Below, piece by piece: positions 35,098 through 47,324 of a DNA stretch of 64,000 nt. Position numbers and translations under genes: made by a program. The stretch lies in the NCBI GenBank assembly GCA_036365515.1, contig CM070876.1, forward strand, positions 133,999,394 to 134,063,393, in the 5' to 3' direction. The notes beneath the pieces were generated by a model. It did no database searches and was not told the origin of the DNA. It saw only the letters and a program-made list of their open reading frames with translations. Origin of the DNA: Torymus aiolomorphi (Eukaryota > Arthropoda > Insecta > Hymenoptera > Torymidae). The number at the start of each line of letters is the position of its first letter. Position 1 is the stretch's first letter.

Positions 35098-36686
35098 TGT
35101 AACATCAACTTTGATGTTACAATAGGTAGTATATAGATATTCGACCTACGAACAGAATACTATAGTCGAACAGAAAACCCTATCACTCAAGAAAAGCCTA
35201 GATTGACGAGCAGGCCCTAGGTAGCCTATAGACCTCCCTCTAACACAACACTTACGTATATTTTCCCTACTCTACATAGATGTACCTTGTATAAGAGAGT
35301 ATGCGACTCTCTGTTAGGCTAGAAAGAGAAGATCTTGTAGAACAGCAACAGACTGTATTGCAGGAGGCTTAGCAGTCGTAGCCTCTCAACTGTCCCCCTG
35401 TCGCCTCTCCATACCAAGCTTATGGTATCTCTCCCTCATACTTGGACCAGATCGCACCTGAAAATCACATTAAAAACAATTACTATAGGTTATAAACTAC
35501 TTACTGTATGGATATGTGAAGGTAATTGGGCTAAGCTCTTGGACGATGGCCCTTTCTGTATGATCACCTGTCAAACGCATATGGAGATGGGGATCGCTCG
35601 AACAGGGGGTCACCACCCTGGATGGAACGTCCCTCCTGTAAGAAGAACACTAGTTTAAAGAACAGCAAGACTACAACAACATAGAAATGATACTAACCTG
35701 CTGAAAGACACTGCAATAACTTGAAGTGAAGGGCTACATATATTCAGCTCCTGGTGTCTCGCTCATGGAACATTTAGAGGCAGCGTCTACAGCAGCATCT
35801 ACAGCGGGATCTCCTGCAGTCACAGCAATCATCGGGCACTACTGAAAAGAACTAATAATTAGAAACAGGTAGATTGTGTGTGTAGGTGACACACAGACCT
35901 TACCTACAGCCACAACAGAGCAACATAACCTCGAAGACTGATGAAGGTCCTGTGCGATCAGTCTGGACAGAAGTACGCCACCAACCCCGAGGATGACAAC
36001 GAGGACAGCAGCGGACAGTTTTTCCCAGCAGCAGAGCACCACTAACACTCCGAAGCACGTCGTATTCATGTCGTCGTGTGCCGAAGCGCGTGCGCATGAG
36101 AGCGCCGGTCGATGCGACGCCGATAGCTAGCGCGCACGTGGGGAGACAAGAGAGAGAACGAGCAAGCGGCGATCAAGGGGGTGAGAGGGAGCACTGGCGA
36201 GAGCGCTGCGACAGCTACGGCCGAGAGCGGCAGCGCGGGCTCGAGAGACGCGCTCGCTCACTCTGTACTGGGCTTTTACAGCTATTAGTTCGGCTTTGAC
36301 GTTTTTTTGTACTTAGCGATAGTTTTTAAGTCCGCCTAGAAAAGTTTGCGTGCACACAAGAACGACGGCGACCGTCACAAATATTGTTTGCGCTCTACGG
36401 TAAAAGTATGTTTCGTGTGCCGCGAGTGAAAAGTGCGCGTGTCGAGCCTCGCGTCGCGGAAAACTCGCGGATCACTGTGCGGAAAAACGTCCAAAATTCT
36501 GTGCCACGACTGTGTGGCTGGCGCTCAACGATCGTATGATAGTGTAGTGAACGTGAAATAAAGAAGTTTATATTTATATATTTAAAATCATAGTGTTTGC
36601 GCACATTCATTTGCGCCCCTTCCAAAATCGCCTTTCCCTCTTTCCGTCCCACACACCCTTCTCCCCCAAAAGTAAATTCATTGTCA
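35098..36686 (+). repeat. 3' LTR
   Basis: 1589 bp, colinear with the 5' LTR but with scattered substitutions and small indels. AATAAA at 36557-36562. Its first 24 nt form a perfect 11-bp stem with a 2-nt loop (TGTAACATCAA / TTGATGTTACA). Confidence 0.92.
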
Positions 36687-37059
36687 GAAGGTATCGAATA
36701 GCTTTCGAATCCCACTATCAGCTGCCAGAATACATTTTTATTCTTTGTATAAACAAACAAAATAATGCAGTTAAGTTGATATTAATATATTTGAATTAAG
36801 AATGACCAATACAAAAATATTCAAATACCAAAAAGTATATGTATTTAGCTTCATTGAATTTAATTTTAATTCACTAAACATAATTTTCAGCAAGAAAGAG
36901 GCAGTAGCAATAATTTTAGTTCTATTGACATACAAACTCTGTGCTCTTTTATACTCCAGCTCACAAGGAGAGCCCGTAATCTTTGAAACCTGAAATCCAA
37001 TTTTGACCCAGAACATTAAATACAGAAAATAATGAGACACCAGTGCTATTTAATAATAG
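36687..37059. other. AT-rich flank, nothing recognised
   Basis: Unique-looking DNA to the right of the retrotransposon. No motif-bearing frame. Confidence 0.5.
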
Positions 37060-37462
37060 TGTAACGCGTGCCCGAGTTAGGTAATTCGAGTTTCGAATTA
37101 CCTGCGCCGAGCAGACGTTCTCACTGGGGGCGCGAGCATTCTGACCGGATTAGAACGGTCTCGCGACGCGTAATATGCCCGTCGCGTAGCCGCGAAGCTG
37201 CTACGGCTTTATGCGAGTCACGGCAGCCATCTTCGTGTCTGCCATCATGCCCTGAATTTCTCTCCAGCGTGTCTCTCAAAAGTTACCTCGTCCGCGCTGT
37301 CCTATCTTTTTATAGTTACCGCGAGTGTAGTGGAGGCGCCGAGCAGAGTGTATGCGTGTGAAAGAGAGACAAAGAGAGAGCGATCCCGAGTCGCGTGAGC
37401 CACACGAGACAGCGAGCGATGAGCCGGCAGCCAGCCCGCCTGCCGACCCGATACAGCGAGTA

Positions 37463-37557
<95 letters not shown>

Positions 37558-38300
37558 GCGCGCAACTACTATGCGAGCGAGAGAGAGCGAGAGAGAGTCG
37601 AGTGCACCGGCTGCTCCTTCCAAAAGTAAGTCTTATACTCTCATCTCTCGCGTTAAATGTAAAGGTTTGCACGGAAATCGCCCCGTGCAAACTTTCTGTG
37701 CCGTGTACGCGCAGGTGTGTGTCAGCTCGCCGTTCTTTAACACCGCGCGCGAGAGTAGCAGCTTCGCCGCGCGCCGTATCGTTCACCCGTTTGAATCTTA
37801 ACTGTCGCGCGCGAACTAACTTATTGTTTTAACCAGCACTTGCTAGGTGCTTGTAATTACTATTGGTTTTAACATACTGTGATATCTAGTTACTCGTCGC
37901 GTTGTTCATTACAACCTGTCCTTCTCCCGGATACTGCCGCCTCCGCGGGAAAACGACTCCGCCGGTCGTTTTCATACCTGAGCGTAGCGGCCGCGCGCTT
38001 TACTCTTCGAGCGCGCGCTTTTCACTCAGCGATCCAATTAGTTGGAAAGCGAAGTTCCTGTGCGATCTTCGCGTTGTTTTCGGGATTCCAGGAGCAGATC
38101 CCCGGGCAAGTCATTTTAGTCTGACACCCGCGGCATCGTGTTCTAGGGCATCGCTTGCCTGTGGCTTGTTGGGATTTTCCCCCACTAGCCATCCCGTTAC
38201 AATAGTTTTTAATAACTCACCATATCAATGTTTATTCAACATATCATATTTTACTGCTGTACAAATATAATAAACTAATGGTACAGTGCATGTTGTTGCA
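37060..38300 (+). promoter_or_regulatory. CpG-rich segment, possible LTR or promoter
   Basis: Composition changes sharply to GC- and CpG-rich at 37060, where the sequence starts TGTAACGCG. A perfect hairpin (AGGTAATTCGA, 3-nt loop, TCGAATTACCT) lies at 37079-37103, a CTTTTTATAG TATA-like box near 37300 and (GA)n at 37463-37553. A run to AATAAACTAATGG near 38265 followed by a TTGTTGCATT stretch resembles an LTR polyadenylation region. No matching target duplication was found, so a solo LTR is only one option; a host promoter/first exon is the other. Confidence 0.35.
37463..37553. repeat. (GA)n microsatellite
   Basis: About 90 bp of GA with one GGG interruption; gives rise to false Arg-Glu and Leu-Ser frames on both strands. 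Confidence 0.95.
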
Positions 38301-39619
38301 TTATTTACTCTTGGGTGGTTAATATTCAAAAATGATTATTGAAGTTTAACATTCTCTGATTAATATTTCCCAAGTCGATATCGAAACATCTTAATATCTG
38401 AAAAAAATAGAATAACATGCAGAACACTATTAGTTTATTATATTTTTACAGCAGCAGAATATTATGTGTCAAATAAGCATTGGTATGGTGGAATGTTCTA
38501 AATTATTATTATATAATGAACATTAATAATAAATAATTAAATGTAACAGAGCCTGCACATGATATTTAACTAAACAGGAATCAATCATTAAAGTATTAGT
38601 GTATAAAATAAATACATATTGGAGATATTGCACGGATAACCAATATAAGCAGATAAAGCTCTCAAACAGCACGTATCAGGAAGCCTCTCATACAAGGTTA
38701 CCCACTGCGATGCCATTGTTGACTATGCAAAAGTTACAGTTCCCAGTTTGGAGCTGTAGTCTCAATAGCCTTCTGTCTATGACATTGATGGTCTTGTAAC
38801 TTTCAATCGATGCTGCAGAACTGTGCTAGGAACAAATTTTGTTTATTAGTAAACAAATTTTATTTTACTATCTTTTAGATTATATCTATTTTTCAAAAAG
38901 TGATGCTCGTAAGAAGCATTGCATTTGTGATTGGCGTTTGAATCAAAGGCATAAAAATTCAAAATTAAATATACATTTTTATTTAATAATTATTATTTAG
39001 TGAAATAAAAGTAATTAAAGGGAAAAGTATTGAATAAATAATAATGAAAGTTATTGCTGGTTGTATGTTGAAAAAATAAATAACATATGTTTTACTTATT
39101 TGATAAGTGATGGCCAAAAGTACAAAAGCATTTGAAAACACAACATGAATAGTACACGGTATAATTCAAAACAATAAGCAATATTATATAAGCAATGTTA
39201 GAAGAATGAATTATGTTAATATTACATTAAATTATGTCAATACTATGTCCAAATTTTATTCTTTACTCAATACTTCATAAAAAGAAAATATTCAAGTAAT
39301 CTAATAGTTTCTAGCCTCAAAATTCAGTATATTCATGAAAAGTAAATGTAATTTTCAATTATGAAAGATACATTAAAATTAAAAGAAAAAGAATCCCGGC
39401 TTATCCCTAATAAATAAATTATTATGACAAATATACATGTAGCGGCTTCGATTTGAGTACAACCCAATGCGTAATTTGTTTTTTAGATTTTATTTATTTA
39501 ACTCACCAATGCTTTATGTATATTTTTTGTAGCTTATTGGTAATCAGATTATTAAGTTAATCAACTTATACTTTGATTAATCAATTGTACTAACGCATCT
39601 AGCGCAAACTTATATCTTT
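38301..39619. other. AT-rich intergenic DNA, nothing recognised
   Basis: No frame with recognisable motifs and no clear repeat borders in 1.3 kb. Confidence 0.5.
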
Positions 39620-39935
39620 ATATACGTTTTAAGGAGTGTTTTATTAGTTTTCGGAATTTCGGCCTGTTTAACCACCGACTTTCGGAATTTGTACCCATCT
39701 GTGATGTGATGTAACCGTTGATAGTTTTTATTTCGACTATACAACCTTTCCGACATTTGATTTTCGTTACTATGAATCATTGTCAATATTATTTTCGGAA
39801 CTTTTGAGCATTTGTAATTTTCTTGTAGGAATTTTTCCTTTTCGATTAAAACCTTATTCCGATGATTTAGCTATCGGTTAAATGACCTATCGGGATTTTC
39901 GCTATCGGAATTTCTGACCATTGTGATTCTTAAAC
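39620..39935. repeat. degenerate TTTCGGAATTT-word segment
   Basis: The word TTTCGGAATTT or close variants (CGGAATTTC, CGGAACTTT, ATCGGAATTTC) recurs about six to eight times, separated by unrelated text, ending in a C-run at 39936. The style resembles the modular word blocks at 15.7-18 kb. Confidence 0.5.
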
Positions 39936-40540
<605 letters not shown>

Positions 40541-40559
40541 TATGTCGCGTTTTTTCTTC

Positions 40560-40795
40560 TTTTTACGCGCGCCCCTCTCATCGCTGGCGAATACCTCCCT
40601 CCCACCACGGACGCGCGTGTCCCTCTCTCGTCACTCGTGGACATGCGGCTCTCGCCGATGGCGCGCGTGCCTCTCTCTTGCCACTGGTGCGCGTATCCCT
40701 CTCTCCTCGCTGGCGCACGTGCCTCTCTCACCACGCGTGTTTACATGCAGCTCGTATTACTGGCGCGCACGTCCCTCTCACGGTTGGCGGCGCTT
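40560..40795. repeat. degenerate minisatellite
   Basis: Units of roughly 25-30 bp around GCGCGYGTRCCTCTCTC with TCGCTGG or CCACTGG spacers, about eight copies, decaying at the right end. Confidence 0.65.
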
Positions 40796-41233
40796 GATTG
40801 TTTTCAAATACGAAGTTGAGTTCTTACATCTATTTCACAAAACGAACTCGTATTTTTTTTTGTTGACAAGGAATCGCAACTGTCCCAAATTATTTTATAC
40901 ATATACATTGCAAAATACTGAGCGATATTTCTTGGATTTTACTTTAGAACCAAAGCGAAATTAGTTTAAATTAATACGAGAAATAGCGAGTTGATAATCG
41001 ATGAAATCTATTTCTTTACTAATTTTGCGTTTTAAGTCACATTAAATAAATTATTACAAAGCTATGAAAGAAACAATTTATAGTACTTGTCTTTTATTAA
41101 CTATAAACGAGTGTATGCTTTAATCATATTCTAAAAAATGTGTTCTCACTAGTTAACTAAAAATGCACAATCATCAAAGTAATCGAAAGAAATCTGTTTC
41201 AGGTAGTATTAAATAAAATTATTACAAACCCTA
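40796..41233. other. AT-rich spacer, nothing recognised
   Basis: No gene or clear repeat between the minisatellite and the palindromic element. Confidence 0.5.
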
Positions 41234-41237
41234 TTAA

Positions 41238-42259
41238 CCCATTAAGTCCTGAATGGACAAATTTTCACTAAAGTTTTCAACGCTTATATTTTATGTGAAA
41301 ATGAATTGTAAAAAGTATATGGATAAGCGCATTCGATGTAAAATTTGATGAACTTTCAGAATCTTTTGTTAGATTTTTCAAAAAATTAAACTGTCGAACA
41401 CTGTACATGATTTTTTCCAAAAAAACATGGTTTTAAAAAAAAAAAAAATTATTCATTTCGATTTTTCAAATGGAATGCATTTAAGATTTAATGATCAAAA
41501 TGCAGAAAACGTGGCCTCGAGACCTAAACTTGAAAATCTAACGATTTAGGTTTTGAAAAAAAATTTTAAAACACATAAAATGGCGGCTGAGACGCAGAAA
41601 AATCATAAAAATCTTCTGGAATTATTTATTCGAAAAAGATGGACTTTAGAGAAAAACTTTACTGAAGAAAAAGTTCTTAGAATTGATCAGAGAACATGCT
41701 GGAATTTTTCCAGAACCTTTTGGCAAATTTCAGAATTTTTCAAAATTTTCAAATTTTGAAAAATTTAAAAACGCTTCTTATGTTTCTGAAAAAATTCCAG
41801 CGTGTTCTTTAATCAATTTTAAGAACTTTTTCTTCAGTAAAGTTTTTCTCTAAAGTCCATCTTTTTCGAGTAAATAATTTCAGAAGTTTTTTATGATTTT
41901 TCTGCGTTTCAGCCGCCATTTTGTGTTTTAAAATTTTTTTTCAAAACCTAAATCGTTAGATTTTCAAGTTTAGGTCTCGAGGCCACGTTTTCTGCATTTT
42001 GATCATTAAATCTTAAATGCATTCCATTTGAAAAATCGAAATGAAAAAATTTTTTTTTTTTGAAAACCATCTTTTTTTGGAAAAAATCATGTACAGTGTT
42101 CGACAGTTTAATTTTTTGAAAAATCAAACGAAAGATTCTAAAAGTTCATCAAATTTTACATCGAATACGCTTATTCATATACTTTTTACAATTCATTTTC
42201 ACATAAAATATAAGCGTTGAAAACTTTAGTGAAAATTCGTCCATTCAGGACTTAATGGG
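41238..42259. mobile_element. piggyBac-like foldback MITE, 1022 bp
   Basis: A nearly perfect palindrome: each half is the reverse complement of the other over about 500 bp, with the turn near 41750. Termini CCCATTAAGTCCTGAATGG are flanked on both sides by TTAA (41234-41237 and 42260-42263), the target used by piggyBac transposons whose ends start CCY. No transposase is encoded; the 68-codon frame inside is a by-product. Confidence 0.8.
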
Positions 42260-42263
42260 TTAA

Positions 42264-43067
42264 AGAAAGAATTTTTTAAAATTTATATTCCTTTCATTAA
42301 CTATATCAAGTTCATGTATTAAGTTTACGTTGATGAAATTAATATCACTCAATGAAAATAATTATTCGAACTTTTAAAATATTTATGGCCCTGAAAAGGA
42401 CCGATTATTATTATTATTATTTTTTTTTTTTTAATAGACGTTTCCATGTCCACCGACGACTCGGAGTGCATATGTATTATGCTCCCGCACGCGTCTAAAC
42501 ATATGTAACAATAATTCGCTTACTAACATATAACGTTTTCTAACTTGATATGTTAATCATTGAAATTTATAGTAATTAAAAGAAAAAAAATTAGTAATGT
42601 TCAGTCCAATCAGTAACCATTACTATTGCTATTTTCTCAATATACTAATAAGTTGTATATCTTGTGAACAATTTATAGGTAGATAAATTATTTTGATGAG
42701 AGAAGCTATTTGCGTGTAATATATGTTTTCTTTGTATGCTCTTTTTAATTTATTGTTTTTACTCTCTTTGTAATATTTACGGATTCTGAATCGGTTCACA
42801 AATATTTTACTCTCATATCTCCCTATGCAAGTATGATTAAAAGAATTTCGGAGCAATGTACATATATTTAGCTGCTTGTACCAATAATATGTTTGCTTGC
42901 TGAGCAAATATTTCCTGTTGATTGATTATGAGCGCTTTCTATACTAGCTATGTTAAGGTTTTCATGCGTTATGCGATTCCATATTTCTCCTTCAATCAAA
43001 CATATTTTGTGTAAAACCATTCTGCGCTGCGTCTTTCAACATTTGTATACGAGGATTTGTTGAGCCT
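42264..43067. other. AT-rich DNA, nothing recognised
   Basis: Includes a poly-T run near 42420. A 92-codon minus frame (42629-42907) has no known motifs and is treated as chance. Confidence 0.5.
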
Positions 43068-43074
43068 TTGAAGT

Positions 43075-43205
43075 TCAACGGTTGCTGCTGTGATTGCTGT
43101 GACTATTGCGACTGCTGCGACTACTGCGACTGCTGCGACTACTGCGACTACTGCGACTGCTGCGACCGCTGCGACCGCTGTGACTGCTGCAACTGCTGTG
43201 ACTGT
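43075..43205 (+). repeat. TGCGACTAC-type minisatellite (Cys/Asp codons)
   Basis: Repeats of TGCGACTAC / TGCGACTGC with 3-nt phase, so one frame reads almost only Cys, Asp and Tyr. A real protein is unlikely, though length variation in multiples of three would be tolerated by a coding region. Confidence 0.75.
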
Positions 43206-43329
43206 TCTCGAACGAGAGCGGCAAAGCGAATGAGGTTTGGAGCTTCGTTCGCCTTTTTATATTCAGTTAAGTTATCCCCACCATGCTGCTCATGACCAAT
43301 CACGATTAATTTCTCCCTCTAATTTTAAT

Positions 43330-43610
43330 ATACAAGCGATATTCAAACGCGCTTCGCGCGTACTTTTCTGGTTTTGAGGTTATGTATGCTATCTTCATTA
43401 CGTTTTACTTTTAAGTTATTTAAGTATTTTTTCAAAGTCAGAACTTAATCATTTTTATACTACTCTAAATGTAAAAATTCCATTAAAAAATTCAAATATT
43501 AAATTCCAAACAGTAAATTTCTCGCGCCTTCTTCTTATCGACCAATCAAAATCAAGCCTTTAGATGATTCAACATGCCCGCTCATCACGTTTTTAAGAAG
43601 GGAAAAGGAG
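43330..43610 (+). repeat. dispersed repeat, copy 1
   Basis: Sequence from ATATTCAAACGCGCTTC to GCTCATCACGTTTTTAAG is about 85-90% identical by eye to 62697-62903. In copy 1 it lies just upstream of the polymerase-like remnant and may be the 5' part or terminal repeat of that element. Confidence 0.7.
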
Positions 43611-44589
43611 CTGCATTTGAGAGGAAAAGTCAGTTCGCTGCTCCGAGGAGTCGAAGCAACATCGTAAAGTTGCATGAATGGTTTTTCTCACCATATTACC
43701 AGCCTTCACGTTACTACTCACAAATAAAGAAGTTGTACTTGAAAGAAAAAAGAATTAGTCTACTGCTCACAGCAGTCGAATATTCTAGTTAAAAAAACAT
43801 ATCGTGTGGTCTTTGACTAACTTCGCCACCTCTCGGTCGAAACAACCAATCATAATCGATATCTTCTCTTTAAAAGGAGGTACTGACAATGAAACTTGCA
43901 AAACTCATTTCATTTCTTGAAGTGATCCGAAGCAGTTGAAAATGGCTCAGCACTTAAGAGAGACTTCTAATAATCTATGGAAGTTATATCAAGCATCTTT
44001 GACTGGTGATGTCGATGAAAACGAGATTGATACTTGGTCGGAGTACTGTTATAATGCTATACAATCAACTCAATATTCATTAGGTACTATAAATAACACA
44101 GGCCCACAAAAAAAAATCTGTCGGCTCTGGGATGGAGACTATACTTTTCTTTTGTATTATTTCCCGCTGAATCCGAATCCGGCGTTAAAAGTAGGGGGTT
44201 GGCCGCATATTTTAACATAACCTCAAAAAACTGTCGAAAAGCCGTGTTTCTGTGGAAAAACTTGAGAATACAAAAAAAACATTGTTTCCATCACATCAAA
44301 AATACTTTATTTTTATGTATTTTGGCTTGCTGAATTCAAATTTGTTATGGAAAAAGAGGTTTGACCGCCGGGTTTCGGAGATAACCTCAAAAAACTGTCG
44401 AAAAGCCGTGTTTCTGTGGAAAAACTTGAGAAGAAAAAAAAACATTGTTTCCATCACATCAAAAACACTTTCTTTTTATGTATTTTGGCTTGCTGAATCC
44501 GAATTTGTTATGGAAAAACAGATTTGACTGCCTAATTTCGCAGATAACCTCAAAAAACTACTCAGTCAATTTGCACAAGAACTAAATTG

Positions 44590-45714
44590 GCTTATGCTTG
44601 CGTATACGCTTGTCATCGAACGACCTATGCAAAGGATTTCTACGCCGCTTTTTGTTATTAGATTGTACATCTCTTTTTAGCATCCAGCAATAGTCCACCA
44701 TCATGTTCACGCCATATTTTCCTTGCCACCTACGTTCAAATTCCTTCATATCCTGATGAAATCTTTCACCATGCTATTCACTGTAGTCACCAGGACTGGT
44801 GGAAATTCATTAATTTGCGAATCGAGAAAGTGGAGTTTTAAATTCATTAAGCAACCTCATTTTTTGAAGTTTTGTACCATAGTTTCTGCGATGCTCTTAT
44901 AGTTCTCATCTTTATTGTTACCAAGAAATTTTGTTGCAACATCTTTGAAGCTCAATCAGGCTGCCTTCTCGGTATCATTCATACTTTTGACGAATTCTTC
45001 GTTCCTGAACATTTTGCGAATTTGAGGTCCGTCAAAGATACCTTCCTTCAATTTAACCAGAGTTATATTCGTAAAGATGGTTTCTAAGTATTTGAAGCAT
45101 CGCCCTTCTTTATAGAGAACTTTAACAAATTGTTTCATCAGCCCTAATTTGATATGTAAAGGAGGTAAAAGGATTTTGCTAGGATCGACAAGAGGACGAT
45201 TGATGACATTGCTGGAACCTGGAGTAAGTGATGGCTTCGCTGGCCATACTTTTGTATTATAGTGTTTTGCTCTCTCTCGACTGTCAAACATGCATAAATA
45301 GCATGGGTACTTGGTAAAACCTGATTGCTGACCTAGTATCATGGACAATATTTTCAGATCTCCGCAAATTAATCATTCGTGCTCACTATACTTTATTTTA
45401 TTTAAAACTTTTTCGATGTTACAGTATTCTTCTTTGAGTACAGTTGAATGAGCCAATGGTAACGAAACATACACATTCGTATTGTGAAGAAGAACTGCCT
45501 TCAGGCTTCGCTTGAATTAATCGATGAATAACCTCCATTCTTCTGTCTTGTATAAATTTGGTTTGAACTCATTAATAAGTCCTCGTACATCCGTGCAGTA
45601 CACTAGATCAGATTCGCCAGTGAAGTATGTTCGAAACGCTTCTTCTCGGTTTCGATAACCATTTGTTAAAGCTCTCGATAAAGAAGGGCGATGCTTCAAA
45701 TACTTAGAAACCAT
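44590..45714 (-). pseudogene. unnamed multi-copy arthropod protein, minus-strand copy
   Basis: Reads minus from about 45714 to 44590 with few stops. Motifs in order: EEWRLFIDSSKRSLKAVLLH, a LICGDLK segment, KYPCYLCMFDSRERAKHY, a LTPGSSN stretch, LLPPLHIKLGLMKQFVK and GIFDGPQIRKM. I recognise this as a family found in many copies in arthropod genomes, usually unannotated and presumably transposon-borne; I know no assigned function. The paired Cys (CYLC) and the DSR motif are conserved features. A stop interrupts near 45375 and another near 44860. Confidence 0.55.
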
Positions 45715-46003
45715 CTTTATGAATATAACTCTGGTTAAATTGAAGGAAGGTATCTTTGACGGACCTCAAATTCGCAAAATGTTCAGGAACGAAGAATTCG
45801 TCAAAAATATGAATGATACCGAGAAGGCAGCCTGGTTGAGCTTCAAAGATGTTGCAACAAAATTTCTTAGTAACAATAAAGATGAGAACTATAAGAGCAT
45901 CGTAGAAACTATGGTACAAAAATTCAAAAAATTAGGTTGCTTAATGAATTTAAAACTCCACTTTCTCGATTCGCACAATTTAGTTCTTGTGCAAATTGAC
46001 TGA
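45687..46003 (+). pseudogene. same unnamed protein, plus-strand copy in right arm
   Basis: Encodes the region from KEGRCFKYLET through GIFDGPQIRKMFRNEEF and WLSFKDVATKFL to a KLHFLDS end, matching the other arm nearly residue for residue. It begins right at the palindrome centre, so it lacks the N-terminal half, and ends where the arm is deleted. Confidence 0.6.
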
Positions 46004-47324
46004 GTAGTTTTTTGAGGTTATCTGCGAAATTAGGCGGTCAAATCTCTTTTTCCATAATAAATTTGGATTCAGCAAGCCAAAATACATAAAAATAAAGTAT
46101 TTTTGATGTGATGGAAACAATGTTTTTTTTTACTCTCAAGTTTTTCCACAGAAACACGGCTTTTCGACAGTTTTTTGAGGTTATGTTCAAAATATGCGTC
46201 CAACCCCCTACTTTTAACGCCGGATTCGGATTCAGCGGGAAAAAATACAAAAGAAAAGTATAATCTCCATCCCAGAACCGACAGATTTTTTTTTTTTTTG
46301 TGGTCCTGTGTAATTTAAAAATATCTGACAAGCAAAAACTTCAAACCACTATTGTTCTCATTAACACTGTTCGACACTTGTTATGAATAAGAATAGGTGT
46401 GATAACCAACTTAAAACATCTCGACTTAACAACTTTCATGAGAGATGCTAAAAAACAGTTTATTCTTAAAGTAAATGAAGCACTTGAGAAGCATTCTGCT
46501 CTGAAAGTTACCACAGTTTTGGCTGCTGAATATGGATTGATGAAAATTACGAAGAAATTACAGATGTCATGCACTTTGATAGGAAGACAACTCCGATATA
46601 TTTATCAACTCACTTAAATGAGTGATTTGTTGTAAATGTGCAGTACCGAGTTTCAAGAGTGAGAATCAGGCTGGTCACTTAAATCTATTTTAAATTTAGT
46701 TATAAACATTTGTAAGTTTAATCCAATAAGGGAAAGCACGTATATAGATTTACCTCCATTTATCAAGAAAAAAGAGGCTTGCATCAATGTTAGAAACGAT
46801 GATGATGAGTGTTATAAATGGGCTATTCTATCAGCATTACATCCCGTAAGTAAAAATATAGATCGTATATCATGTTACGGTTCATACAAAGATGAGCTCA
46901 ACTTTGATGGGATTGAATTTCCAGTATGTCCTAACCAAATTAACAAATTTGAAAAAAGAATGATGTTTCGGTAAATGTGTATTACTTAAAGAAAAAGGGA
47001 AAAATTTTTGACGTCTTACCGCGGCACTTGACATCTTGTAAGAAAAAAAGCATGTTAATTTACTTTTTGTGGAAAGTCATTATGTAGACGAGGAGGAAGA
47101 TGACGAGTCTCTTGACGACACTGACATAGTATTTAAAAATCATTATGTATAGATAAAAGATTTATCAAGAGTTGTACGAAGTCAGATATCATCTCATAAA
47201 AGTAAAGCCTATATCTGTGACCGACGCTTGCATTTTTCCTGGTCAAATGAAAAGCTATTAAAGCATGCTATCGACTGTTCAGAAATAAATGAATGTAAAA
47301 TTTTACTTCCCACAGAAAAAAATT

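Larger units (their letters stand above)
18145..36686 (+). mobile_element. Ty3/Gypsy LTR retrotransposon, degenerate, 18.5 kb with nested insert
   Basis: Bounded by direct LTRs 18145-19731 and 35098-36686, both TGTAAC...TTGTCA. Flanks share AAGGT (18140-18144 and 36688-36692, offset one base on the right), consistent with a 5-6 bp duplication. Order: LTR, primer-binding site, long leader, gag, protease, RT, RNase H, integrase, GPY/F-type tail, extra gag-like region, short tandem array, polypurine tract, LTR. The RT-RNaseH-integrase order with DD35E integrase identifies Ty3/Gypsy. Multiple stops and frameshifts and visible LTR divergence (about ten differences in the first 190 bp) show an old inactive copy. 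A Sola-like transposon (24967-28514) was inserted later. Confidence 0.9.
44097..46310. mobile_element. foldback element, 2214 bp, TAA duplication
   Basis: Inverted arms 44097-45113 and about 45687-46310, termini CACAGG(C/T)CCACAAAAAA. Direct TAA on both sides (44094-44096 and 46311-46313). The left arm holds two tandem copies of a ~170-bp unit (44214-44385, 44386-44552) where the right arm has one, and the right arm lacks about 230 bp present at 44588-44815. Both arms carry the same gene fragment in opposite directions. The transposon class is unresolved; a 3-bp TAA duplication occurs in PIF/Harbinger, while CAC termini recall CMC elements. Confidence 0.7.

Noticed and set aside
37302..37786. 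Ser/Leu-rich and Arg/Glu-rich frames
   Set aside because: Translation of the (GA)n tract; no protein motif.
37060..38410. Solo LTR with AATAG duplication
   Set aside because: AATAG precedes TGTAACG on the left, but the only nearby right copy (38406) is not preceded by CA, so borders do not fit.
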